Source: Brachionus koreanus (Eukaryota; Rotifera; Eurotatoria; Ploima; Brachionidae). Taken from it: a DNA stretch of 64,000 bases. The position numbers and the translations under genes were made by a program. Within the stretch, counting starts at the first letter, position 1, and every line of letters begins with the position of its first letter. Location of the stretch: NCBI GenBank assembly GCA_016987375.1, contig PJRA01000011.1, forward strand, positions 440,911-504,910, given 5' to 3'. Of the stretch, positions 23,988 through 34,807 are shown piece after piece. The notes beneath the pieces are model-generated. The model did no database searches. It was not told the origin of the DNA and saw nothing but the letters and a program-made list of their open reading frames with translations.

Positions 23988-26900
23988 CTATTTCTTGGAC
24001 ATCATTGCTACAAAATCTAAAAAAATAAATAAGTTTTTAATATAGAATAGTTTTTTTTAATATACCTCCAAAGTCAACTTTTCCGTCAGCTTGGGGAAAA
24101 AAATTATAAAAAAAAAAAATTTTTAAAATTTAAATAATTACAATTTTGATCGGCTTCTTTGATCATGTCTTCTATATCTGATCCACTTACAGACTGGCCA
24201 AGAGAATGCATGACTAGTTTAAGCTCTTTGGCTGTAATTACTCCGTCACCATCCAAGTCGAACACTTTAAAAGCTTCTTTTAGGTCTGCTTCTGGATCAG
24301 CAATTGATTTTGTCTTATCAAGCATGTCTGTAAATTCATCAAAATCAATTACTCCATTCCCTTGAAGATAACAATCATTTTGACTTTATTAAGAATTAAA
24401 AATAAATAACCATTTTCATCAATTAATTTCATTATTTCTTTAAGTTGATTTTCAGAAACTCGGTGTCCTAGTGTTTTCATTACATAACCGAGCTCTTCCC
24501 ATGATATCCGACCATCGCCGTCTATTTTTATAGAAAATACTACTAGACTAATTATTATTTATTATTTTATAACTATTCTACCTCTGTCTAACATCAAAAA
24601 TGCTTCTTTGAAATCTTGAAATTGAAATGATTTTAATATTTATGAAACAAAAACTCTTTTTATATGGCAGTTTATTGGTATTTTTTAAATTCTTAAAGCT
24701 TAGCAAAAAAATTAAAGAATATACATTTCCTTAAATGTTAAAATTAGCTTCATCATTCTTAAATTACAAATAGAGCAGTAAAAAATTTAAACATTAGTCA
24801 TATTTTAATGTTTATAAAAAATAAACGTATTTTAATAAAATCTTCATCAAATTTGGTAAATTTTTTTTAATGAATTCATGTAAACAACATGATTTTTGGG
24901 TTTAAATTTTTGATGCTATCATATTAATTTCTTTATGTATCTAATGGAGTGACTAATAATTTCATGTACTGTTAGTAAAGTTGATAAATAATCTCTGTGA
25001 TCATTAATTGTAAGGCAATCTTTAATATATTTTATTATAACTTTTTTAATCATGATTTTTAATTTTGTTTTTTTTTTTCAATATTTTAGGATTTAATTAA
25101 ATAAAGCAAAAATAATAAAAAAATTCAAAATTTTTAAATGTTTCAAAATTGCTTATTTACTCAACTTTCCAATCATACATATAATTTTTTGAATAATCTT
25201 TTGCTTATATTAACGTAGATAATTGTAACTTTTGCCAGTATTTTAGAAAAACAACTAAAAAATAAAAAAAAATTCTAAATATCTTTGTTAAATAATTCAA
25301 TTTTTGATACCAAGTTAATAAATATCAAGTTGGTTTTATTAGATATTGATATTTTTGATGAGAAAAAAAATTGGTCGTAATTGATTTTTTTAGAAAATGA
25401 CTTTTATTTAAGATTTATTTCATATTATTTATACTTACACTTTAACACTAAAAGTACCAAGCATTTTTTACGTTTTTTTAATTTGAAATTATTTTATAAC
25501 AAAAACTATAATAATTTTATAAAGTAATATTATTTTTAAAGAAAATTTAAAAATCTACATAAATCAAAAAAGATATATTTATTTGAAAAATCCATTGAAA
25601 AGATACGAGGATTTAAAAAATTTTAAAAAGAGTCAAAATGACTCGTTTGTTGCTTCTAGTTTTAACATATTTTTGATTAGCCTTTTATTGAAGAATATTA
25701 TTTAATAAAAATTGAAAACGAATAGTTTAAATATTGTCTTGATAAAAATTTTAGATCTATCAAATAATTTGCATTAAAGAATAATTTTATTCTTTTGATC
25801 AAATTTGATCAAAAGCTTAATATTTTTCTCTTAGACTTGATTAACTTTTTATGCTTTATAATTTTGATAATAGAAAAAATCTTTACCAAGAAATTTAAAT
25901 AAAAAAAAAACTGTTGAATAAATTTACTTATTGAACTTGTTTATTTTAATTTTAGTTCTAAAAAATTTTATATGTCAAAATAATCAATATATACTCAAAC
26001 CGTAAACCCTTGCCATATCATCATGCTGAGTTAACTTTTGATTAGCCTTTTATTCAAAATAACATATGAGTTACAAAAAAAATAAAAAATTAAATCAATT
26101 TTACAACTAACATATGTTGAAACTAATGAAGAGAACTTTTTAAAAAAGCTTTATTAATGATTTTTGACCTAGCATTATATTGCAGGTTTTTGAATTTTAA
26201 CATCGTTTCAAACTATGAAATCTGCATTTTATGGACACATTTCATGAAATTGGACATTTTGAGTCCTTTTTTTGTGAAGTGAAAATCTTTCACTTAAACT
26301 GAAAAGAGTGATGAGTTTTTTAGACTCCTTTCTTTTAAAAAAATTTAAACTAAAATATTTTTTGATACAAATAAAATTTTATAAAATAGGCTTTTAAGTA
26401 AATTTGAAAGAGCAAATTGAAATATCTTGAACGTTAAAGCTAAATTTTGCACCAAAATATTAATTATCAATTTTGGATATTTTTCTTGTTCAACTCCTAA
26501 TTTTCATAACCAATATTACGCAATTTGCTTCGATCCAAATTCACTATTGCGAATCTGAACTAAAAACCTTTGACCACGGCTTTCCAGACCATATATGGCT
26601 AGGCCTAAAAGAACAATGTATTGCAAGGGACACCAAAGAAAAACAATTTTATCAAAGAAGACAAAAAAGAAGAGCTAGAAACAAAAAGTATTCTGAGAGG
26701 TGTCTTCTTAAAATTAAAGCGTCCGTGCAAACGTTGCTACCATGTTTTCTTTCTTCTTATTCATTTAATCATTTCATTCAATTTAAAAAAATAAATTTAT
26801 ATATAAAATAATTCACAAAAATAGTACTGTAAAAAATTTTGCCATTTATATTTATTCAATAAACTAAACCAAAATAGCTTTAAAAGTAAGCAATTTGTTT

Positions 26901-27189
26901 TTTTTAGAAAATTTTTATTAATTTATAGGAAAAATATTTAAACTGTTTGTTTAACTTGACTTGAAATTTTTATTTACAATCAATCGGGCTTAAAATAATA
27001 GGCACAAAAATTATTTTTAAATTATTTTTAAAAAGTGAGATTTTATTCTATTTTATTTTCTAAATATGAAAAATCAATTTGTTGTTTTTTTAAAAATAGT
27101 CTGGAATATTTGTATTTGAAATGATTAAAATTTTAGATATTTAAGATAAGAAAATATAAAGACTCACCGTCGATATCTTTTTTTTCCAT
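23988..27189 (-). CDS. Calmodulin-like calcium sensor, four EF-hands
   Basis: Six exons: 27168-27189, 24582-24614, 24411-24521, 24142-24360, 24066-24089 and 23988-24016. They give 145 residues (calmodulin has 149), and every intron is phase 1. The EF loops are DRDGDGRISWEE, DENGNGVIDFDE, DLDGDGVITAKE and DQNSDGKVDFGD. The protein begins MEKKDIDDFKEAF and ends FVAMMSKK, close to calmodulin's end. Loops 1-3 are canonical. Loop 4 has Asp instead of Glu at position 12, which usually lowers calcium affinity or favours magnesium. It is too diverged to be calmodulin itself, and troponin C is an alternative. Exon 5 is a 24-nt microexon, and the donor after exon 3 (GTTATT) is weak. Intron 1 is 2.55 kb and holds a piggyBac-like MITE and a GC-richer island. 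Confidence 0.9.
25442..25665. mobile_element. piggyBac-like MITE (TTAA-flanked), diverged copy
   Basis: Starts TTAACACTAAAAGTACC and ends CTTCTAGTTTTAA, with a GAGTCAAAATGACTC palindrome near the right end. Both ends lie on TTAA, and the size (224 bp) and end structure match the copies at 30678 and 62956. It is inserted in intron 1 of the calmodulin-like gene. A further worn end may lie at 26294 (TTAAACTGAAAAGAG followed by TTTTTTAGACTCC). Confidence 0.6.
26473..26811 (+). other. GC-richer island with open frame inside intron; unrecognised
   Basis: A plus-strand frame of about 112 codons lies within intron 1 of the calmodulin-like gene. It opens with TTG and has no ATG near its start. The early residues are hydrophobic and look like a signal peptide, and the middle is Lys/Arg-rich (RRQKRRARNKKYSER). 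The base composition is clearly less AT-rich than the flanks, which suits a decayed transposable element or a captured gene fragment better than a nested gene. I do not recognise it. Confidence 0.25.
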
Positions 27190-27787
27190 TTCAGTTCCAA
27201 TGGTTAGATAAATCAAATAAATTGTATACTATCTATAAAACAAAAATTAAAAAAGAATGCGAAATTGTAAAGCTTATAGATGAAAAATTATAATTATTTT
27301 GAAACCTAATTTTCCGTGTTTTGGTGTGCTTGGTTGATATAAAAAAAAATTAAGCTAATAAAATGAAATTTTGTCAAATTTTGTGTCATACTAGTTCTAA
27401 TTTTTTATTGCGATTGAGAATTCTCAGCCTTATTTTATTAAAACCAGCATCCTGAAAACAAAATTATTGGCCGAATTAGCTAATATTAAGATTTTTAAGG
27501 AATGACGTTTCAGCGCATATCATCACCAGCACGAATCTATGTCTCTTATAGAAATAATTACGTTATAATTAAAAATCTAATTGAATTCCTGGTTACATCT
27601 TAGTTACACATTCATGATTGTTTCTCTAATATTTAAAAAATCAATATTTTGAGCCAAAAAACGGCTAATTTAAAAAATGTTTATTAAAATTTGTTAAAAT
27701 TGATGAATTCGAATTTTATATCATTTATAATCTTTTTCCGAAAATAATTATAATCTTGAGCAAAACAAAGCCTTCTCATTTCAATGC

Positions 27788-28904
27788 TCATGTCAATACC
27801 TTTGCCGATGGAGTAAAAAATACTCCTTTGCTGCTAAAACTCTGAGCTTGCTTGGAATTTATCCATGCTGAGATCGGTTCATAAGTACCTGGACCCGGAA
27901 TTTTCTAAAATAAAAATTTAAATAAAAAGCAATTTATTTTATTCTATTACATTATCTAAATTTTGAAATCTGCCATTTTTAGATTTAAAACAAGAAGAAA
28001 TTTCTTTTTTATTTTCGAGTATAGCTGGTTCATATTCGCCAGGAGATGGACCATCTTTTGCCACAAATAAATTGCGCTTTCCTTTTGACTTAAAAAATGA
28101 ATGTCTAGAAAAAATCAATTAAAAAAAAAGTATTCAAGTAAATGAAAAACTGACTTGACTGGTTCAAGAGAAGAGTCATTTGTCATGTAGTTGGCCGTTT
28201 CATAACTCATTGGACTTAATTCTGGACCCTTTAAGGATTAGGCTAAGAAAATTCTTTTTGAAATAAATAAAAAATTTTTTTACTGCTGATACACTTAGCT
28301 TATTCTTTTCCAAAGGAACGTGGTTTTTAAAACTGTATGACATGTTAAGTTTTTTTATTCGTTGAGAAAAGTCTTCATATGAATAGGCACCAGGAAGCAG
28401 AAATTCTCCTTTCCCTATCTGTGGTAATGGCTCATGGCGTCTTCCGTCTGATTTAAACCGGTAGGTATTAGGTCTTTTGACAAGATCATTTATAAAATTT
28501 GGTAAATTGTATTTCCCAGGCAATGGAGTTTCCTATATTTTTTTTTTGAATTAAATTTTTTATTAAAGATTAGAATCTACTACTTTAATGCTACAACGCC
28601 ACCATGATTCTCTACCTGATACAGGCTTTTGATAGCTATCTGATATTTTACGGCGTGTCTAATTTAATTTTTTAAAATAAATAAAATTTTAGATTTTTGA
28701 TACTTTTGTCAAAAAATTTATAAAAGTTTTCTAATTTTTTTTTAACATTGAAAAAAAATATTTTTCAATCAAGCCCACTTTTTTGGAAATTTTAAATTAA
28801 ATAAAAAAAATTGATCTATATACCAATTTAGGATCTTTAAAAAGCGTTGATTGTTCACGTAATAATTCCTGATTGTTTGATTTTTCGTGGTAATCTTTGT
28901 TCAT
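27788..28904 (-). CDS. SHIPPO-repeat / STPG (sperm-tail PG-rich) family protein
   Basis: Six exons: 28824-28904, 28584-28658, 28284-28532, 28155-28228, 27951-28104 and 27788-27904. They give about 249 residues and consistent phases. The family hallmark PGxY occurs repeatedly: TPLPGKYNLP, LLPGAYSYEDF, GPSPGEYEP and IPGPGTYEP, each followed by a phenylalanine-centred stretch such as FKSKNGRF or FSSKG. SHIPPO proteins bind or sit inside ciliary and flagellar microtubules, so this gene implies motile cilia or sperm tails. The ATG at 28904 was chosen as the first in the exon. The exon can extend to an acceptor at 28918-28919, so an upstream exon is possible. The 3' end could also be spliced at 27800 rather than stopping at 27788. 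Confidence 0.8.
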
Positions 28905-28917
28905 CTCTCCTGAGTAT

Positions 28918-30284
28918 CTAAAAAAAAGAAAGAAAAAATAAACAAATTAATTTAATAAGCCAGATTTGTCGATCTAATATTTCTTATCTTCAAACTTAAG
29001 AAACCTAACCAAATACTTTTAGAGGCTTCTCTAAATTGGATTATATTTGATCGAAATTCTTGGTAAATTGAAAATGAATGGATTCTTAGAAAAAAAATGG
29101 TAAAACTACCTTTTTATTTATTTTATCAAGATTATTATTTAAAAATTTCTAACAATTTGTTAAATCGACTAACAATAAACTTATACTGGTTGCATTAGTT
29201 ACAGTAACAAGACTAATTGTTCTTTTTTTTTATTATAATTAAGTAATAGCTAATAAGCAACCTTTGAAGCCATTCAAAAATTAATTATTTACCATATTTG
29301 TATTTTAGCTAAGAATCCCTATGAAACAAAAGGCGTTTTGGTGCAATGTATCGCTAGTATCACATTAATTGAATTTTATTAAAATGGTAAAGTTTAAATT
29401 TTTGATTTTTTTTTAATTTATTTTTTTTTCAAGAATTTTGTTAGAATAAATTAAAAACTTGTTGAAAAAATAATTTAAAAGCAATTAAGACCTAATAAAT
29501 TAAACAATTTTGTTCCTATAGAAAACTTTTGCTTTTGCTTTTAAAAGACGCCAAATGTTTCTTAAAATTTTTATAATCGAAAAGAAAAATTCTCATTATA
29601 TTTTATTCCGATTAAATTCGTTAAAAATATTTATAATCTAAAAAAGATTCTTTCGAAAAATTTAAAATAAAGATAAATTTTTGAAAAAAAAAAATTTACG
29701 AAAAGACCGAACTTTAATTTTTTAATATTTTATAGAATATTTTCATAGGATTAAATTTAACGGAAAAACTGTTCAAAGATTTGATGTTTACAAATTTGCA
29801 TAATATTTAAAATCTTTTTTCCATTTAGTATTTATTTAGTATATTATTGAATATATATATTTTAGTATATATTCATTGAATTACACTTATTAATTTAATT
29901 TAGCAATTTGATTTTAGGGTGATTTTTAGAAAAATTTAATACGTATACCCGACTTTTCATAATTTTTTGATTTCTTTGAAAAAAACAATAAAAAAAGTCA
30001 AAATACAATACCATACAAAAAAATCTGGCTTCAGTATCAAAATTTATAAGGAACAAAAACTTGATTCATTTAATTTTTGCTTATCTATCAATGTATTTTC
30101 TAGCTTACTCATTAATTCTCATAAAAATCTCTAAATTCTATCAAGTTTTTCAAAATAATTAAAGGTCTTTTTACAATACACAAAATTTTTTTTGGAATAA
30201 TATAATTTAAAAAAGGTTAATTATAACTTTTATTTTTTATTTTTAATTCATGTTTAAATCAACATTTTAATCTAAAATAAGGGA
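28918..30284. other. Intergenic or upstream intron
   Basis: AT-rich with no exon I can support. It may contain a 5' exon or the promoter of the STPG-family gene. Confidence 0.4.
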
Positions 30285-31118
30285 TTAGAAATCTGTGTCA
30301 GATATTGTCTGTGTAAATTGTTGGTTCGGGAATAATTGAATGGCATCAGAAAAATTCTCAATTGAAATAGCAAGATTATCGGTCAAAAAACATAATATAA
30401 TTAAGAAAGATGTCTTCTTTTTTTTATTATAAAGCTAAAAAATAGATTAATTTTTGAAAAAAGTATAACAATACTGAATCATTTGAATAAAGTTTTGATT
30501 TTTTAAAGTTTAATTTTTTCTAAACATTTATATTTTTTTATTTAATTTAAAACAATTTTTAAGGATTCAATAAATTGAAACAATGCTTTTTTAAGTGATT
30601 TTTTTTGGTTTTTGAGTGTTTTCCTTTTTTTCGTCGGAAATTAAAATACTATAAACTACTTTGTTTTTTCTTTTTGCTTAACACTAGAACGCCCGAAGGG
30701 TTTTTTAGACCCCTTTTTGAAAAATTGAAACTTGATTTTTACCAAATAAATAAAATTTTAAAAAACGGTTTTTATTATCTAAAAATTTTGATTGTAATTT
30801 TTTAGAAAATTAATAAATTTTCAAAGAAAATGTTTAATTTATCTTGATAACTTAATTTTAAATTTTAATGAGATATCAGCCGGGCTTTCTAGTGTTAAAC
30901 TGTATCAGCTAACAAAAAAAAATTAAAATTAGTGAAAAACTTATTCAGTCAATAACTATTTCAACGGACAAGAATATTACAGTCCCCATAAGCTGCAGTA
31001 CACTAAAAAAAGCGAAAAAACGCATTAGTAAAATCTTTGTGATTGGAACCTCTTTATAAATGATTCTTTTGCCCGGTTTGTTACTTGGTTGTGCATTTAC
31101 ATCCTCAAAAGCAAGCAT
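30285..31118 (-). CDS. Small unknown membrane protein, two exons
   Basis: Exon 30981-31118 starts MLAFEDVNAQPSNKPGKRII and runs into a hydrophobic stretch, LLMRFFAFFSVLQLMG. It ends at a GT donor in phase 0. Exon 30285-30434 follows a TTTTTTAG acceptor, also in phase 0. It encodes LYNKKKKTSFLIILCFLTDN and a polar tail ending TISDTDF. The predicted protein is 95 residues with two membrane segments joined by a KKKK turn, like many small ER or vesicle proteins. No family was recognised. The frame without splicing also stays open past the donor, ending after SVEIVID, so a single-exon form of about 57 residues is possible. A piggyBac-like MITE sits inside the intron. Base composition is less AT-rich than the flanks. 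Confidence 0.4.
30678..30898. mobile_element. piggyBac-like MITE, TTAA-flanked
   Basis: A 221 bp unit flanked by TTAA. The left end is TTAACACTAGAACGCCCGAA with GGGTTTTTTAGACCCC next to it, and the right end is GCCGGGCTTTCTAGTGTTAA. The TTAA target and the CACTAGAA-type terminus are piggyBac features. There is no coding capacity. It lies in the intron of the small membrane-protein gene. Confidence 0.8.
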
Positions 31119-31632
31119 GGTGTCACCTTCATTGAAATTGAGAATAGCTGATTCATTTTATAGCTAGGAATTTTTAATTATTGATAAGTAAAAATTTAGG
31201 TAACAGCGAGTCTTTTCTTCTAATTGAATCAAATACTTTTACTTGATGTTTAAGAGATTGAAAAGTAATTGACAATTTAAAACAAAAAATACGTATTTTT
31301 GCGATGCATTTTTTAGTCACTTAAAAAAATATATATGATTTCGCTTTCTGAAATACTTTTTTTATTAATGTATTATTACTATTTGGTGTGAATAAATAAA
31401 AACTTAAATTTGGGTGAGTGAATGAGAATTATAAAAGAATAATTTTTTTTGTTTAAATAGAAATTTTTTGCTAATTTTATTTTATGATATATCAATTTTT
31501 CAAAAAATTAATTAAATTTAACCAGAGCTTAATAAAAAAAATTGCTTAATATACTAAATCACCGATGGGTCCAATAAATTGACATCTTCATTAGAAATAA
31601 AAATGGAAATTAAAACTTTTGTCAAATTTTTA

Positions 31633-32271
31633 CTAAAAAACCTTACTTTTTTTAAGATCAATAGCTTTAGAAAAATATTTTGGATTCAAAAACCCATTAT
31701 TATCACCTGGCGAAAGAATAACATCATTTAATGATTTGTAAAATTTCAGACCGTCTCTGATTGCTTTTTCTAGATCAATAAAAATTGCAATTTGACAATT
31801 TGATCTCATTCCACTAATGACTTCATTTGAATTCGGCATATTTGTACTAAAATGAATATGTTGTCGGTTCATTTTGCTCAAACCCTCATTTTTGATTTTA
31901 TCCCAGTTATTAAAATAAGTACCATGAATTACTGTTTTAAATTCTCCTGCCGTAGTTATTTCTTCCATTTCAATTTTTACATTTTTCATGCTATGTCCTT
32001 GATTTGCTCGTATATAAATATTTTCTCTTTTTGTTTGTTCATCAAATTCTTTTTTAACAAAAAACCTCTTTTTGGGACAGTTCTCGACTATTTTCAAAAC
32101 TTCATCAGCAGTCACATTTTTCATTGAAGAGTGAGTTAAAAGTTGATTTATTTCGATAAATCCATCTGAATCAATGGCAACTTTTTCCTTCTCGGCGCCA
32201 TGACGTAAAATAAAGCTCATCGCTTTAGAAATTTGAACGTCTTTCGAAACTTTTTTACCTCTAGTAGCCAT
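31633..32271 (-). CDS. TRPT1: tRNA 2'-phosphotransferase (TPT1/KptA family)
   Basis: A single complete exon of 212 residues, usual for the family. The enzyme removes the splice-junction 2'-phosphate from ligated tRNA using NAD+, giving ADP-ribose 1'',2''-cyclic phosphate. All family signatures are present: SKAMSFILRHGA (Arg23-His24), DGFIEINQLL, IYIRANQGHS (Arg88), VIHGTYFNNW, GLSKMNRQHIHFS, GMRSN (Arg156), and SLNDVILSPGDNNG followed by YFSKAI near the end. The N-terminal winged-helix part and the C-terminal NAD-binding part are both complete, so it should be active. The start at 32271 is the first ATG and places the RHG motif where yeast Tpt1 has it. It lies among other minus-strand genes with no shared pathway. 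Confidence 0.95.
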   Translation of the reverse strand: MATRGKKVSKDVQISKAMSFILRHGAEKEKVAIDSDGFIEINQLLTHSSMKNVTADEVLKIVENCPKKRFFVKKEFDEQTKRENIYIRANQGHSMKNVKIEMEEITTAGEFKTVIHGTYFNNWDKIKNEGLSKMNRQHIHFSTNMPNSNEVISGMRSNCQIAIFIDLEKAIRDGLKFYKSLNDVILSPGDNNGFLNPKYFSKAIDLKKSKVF

Positions 32272-33645
32272 CGTTAATTTCCTAATTTTTCTTTTTTCAT
32301 ATCATGTCAACTATTTATACAGAATTTAGCATTTTTGTTTTCAAAAAATATTAATAAATTACTTCAAATTGTGAAATTATTTATTTAAAATTCAAGGCTT
32401 CTAATTTAACATTCTCTTTAGGAATAATTTAAAATATATTAAATAAAAAAAAATCAAATTTTTTGATCAAAAAAAGAAATATCCTAAAATATTTGCTTGT
32501 CTATAAAGTGTTTCTATTCATTGTTATAGGCTTTTTTTGTTAACTAGATAAAAAACACAAATAAAAGATACAACCCTTTATTTATTTTTATTTTAAACTC
32601 TTTCCACTATCAATGCAAGTTAGGAAGGAATGCATGATCGGGTTGGTCAACAGCTGACAGAAACCAAACTAACCCCTGATCTAGTATCGCAATTTCCAAA
32701 TATCCTCCTTTGACATGCTCTCTAGTTTTTTAGCTAAGTTATCTCAATGAGATCAAACATCAATGCTAGAAACCCAATAAAGATGAAAAAAAAGATATGA
32801 TCTCTGGTATTCTTCCACTTAGTTTTAGGCTATATCAGTGCCAGCTATATTGAGATCCTAATGTGATTAAGCCCAACTTATCAAAACCATTTAACCAAAA
32901 CATACACAGATGCCACTAAGAGTGTCCCAGTACCAAAACATCTAACAGAAGCCTTTAAAAAGTAGGCAGAAACTTGGGGTTAATCTCTTAACTAAGTTAA
33001 CTTTAGGTATACTTTTGGATCCTTTCATTGTTGATTTTTTCATAATATATGACATAATATTTGTCCAATTTAGCCAGAATCTAGTTTTGCCATAGTAACT
33101 TCTGGACCGAAACCTCTCGAAGCTTTATTTGCCCAAACATGTCCATAAGACCTACTGGAGACTATCTGATCCTCTTTTACAACGTCTGAATAGGATAAAT
33201 AGGTACCAGTCAGAGGCTACAAGCATGTCATGGACCATTCAAAGAACTACCAAGCTCAAACTCGCCCGATTTTTCAAAACTCATACGAGGTTACAACTCC
33301 ATGTCTTCCTCCGACTAATAGCATCTATAATAGCCATAAATATTAAATAAAATAAAATTATATGTTAATTATAAAACTATTAATAATCAAATTAATTAGA
33401 AATTTAAAACATATTTTTGTTTTTTTATAATTCAAAATTCAATTGAATAGAAAAAATGTAATTTAAAATATTACCTACTTGTTTCTAAAAAAAATTCAAT
33501 GAATAGCTTTTGATTTTATAAAATTATTTAAAAAGATTTTTAAAGAAATTTTTATTTATTCTAAAAAAATATTTTTATTGAAAGTAAGATTAGCAATTTA
33601 TTAAAATGAATTTAATTTTTACTAATTTAAAAAAAAAATTAAAAT
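32272..33645. other. Intergenic region with GC-richer repeat-like island (about 32620-33345)
   Basis: The island is much less AT-rich than its surroundings and ends abruptly at an AAATAAAATAAAATT tail. That is what one expects of an old retroposed element inserted here. A plus-strand frame of ~70 codons at 33129-33350 has no recognisable family. Other frames are broken. I call it a probable decayed transposable element of unknown type. Confidence 0.4.
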
Positions 33646-34510
33646 TTAAGAGTGGCTGACTAATACGTTAAAAAAATGATACATTTCATCTTTTGGATCA
33701 AAAACACCAATTTCAGTTTTACATATTTTACATTCTACAGGTTTGTATATGTCATATCTATCTGGCCTATCGACTGACATGTCGTCAGATTTATTTTTCT
33801 TACTTTTTTTTTCTTTTGAATATTTTAATTGCTCATCTTGCTTTATACTGCAATTAAAAACAAACATAGCTCGAAATTGAGTCCTATACTTCTCATGACG
33901 TTGGCAATCCATGCAGACAAGTGACATACAGCAAGGGCAATTTAGTACGGCATCGCTGTTAGGATTCAAAGAACCTGATTCTTTGGCTTGATTCATAGAT
34001 TTCTCATTTTTTAAAACCGATTTTGTTTGTTGTTTTTTACATGCTTTTCTTTGTCCATTCATCCACGCTTGGTCTAAATCGTCAGCGTCAGGATCATAAA
34101 ACAGTTCATCATTCGTAAAATGCTCTCTTTTCTTTTTAGTCCTAACTCCGGTCCTCATTTCAGCTTCGCTATCTGTATCACTTTCCTCAGCTGGCTGATT
34201 TTTGCCCACTTCATCAGTTAACACATTCAAATACTTTTCTTCTTGTGCACGTACAAAATTTTCAAGCTCATCGTTCATTTCCTCTTCAAACGATTTCGGT
34301 TTAGTCTGAGTATCATCTTTTGTTTTCGATCTCAAATAACTGCTTAATTCCTGATCGAAATCTTTTTCACTTAAAAACAAAACAATTACTTATTTAATTA
34401 TTCACATTTAAACTTAATATTTACCCTTCGGACTCATATGATTCATCGTCTTCAATTGACGACTCGTCATCTTGTTCATAACCAGTATAATAGTCAAATT
34501 TAGAACTCAT
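33646..34510 (-). CDS. EAPP: E2F-associated phosphoprotein (EAPP) homologue
   Basis: Two exons, 34425-34510 and 33646-34369, joined in phase 2 to give 269 residues. The N-terminus is acidic (MSSKFDYYTGYEQDDESSIE). The central part has FYDPDADDLDQAWMNGQRK. The C-terminal half carries the family core: NSDAVLNCPCCMSLVCMDCQ, then RTQFRAMFVFNCSI, CKICKTEIGVFDPKDEMYHF and the exact terminus NVLVSHS. The paired CxxC motifs suggest a metal-binding fold. EAPP in mammals is a nuclear protein that binds E2F factors and affects proliferation; that role here is inferred by homology. It starts 298 bp downstream of GATAD1's stop, on the same strand. Confidence 0.93.
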
Positions 34511-34807
34511 TCTTGTTTTGTCTGATATTAAAATTTAATAATTTGTATTTATAGTTTAAAATTTTCATAATATTAATTTCAAAAAAAATTGAAATATTTT
34601 CATGGTTTTAAAGCCAAGCAATACACTGCTATCAAAATAAAGTGAATATGCTTAAAATTTATTTTAAAATTTTGGTAGTAGAGTTTTTTTATAGAGTAAA
34701 CATGATAAAAATAAAAATCAAAAAAGTTTTTATGTATTTAAAATGAAAATTAATGAAGTTTCTTGAGAACAAAAATACACTATATACATAAAATATCACT
34801 AGGTTTT

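Noticed and set aside
30605..30805. Phe/Lys-rich open frame on the plus strand
   Set aside because: It overlaps the piggyBac-like MITE terminus and is explained by poly-T/poly-A sequence.
33129..33350. Small plus-strand gene near 33.2 kb
   Set aside because: No homology, sits in a GC-richer block with broken frames and an A-rich tail. It is better explained as a decayed repeat.
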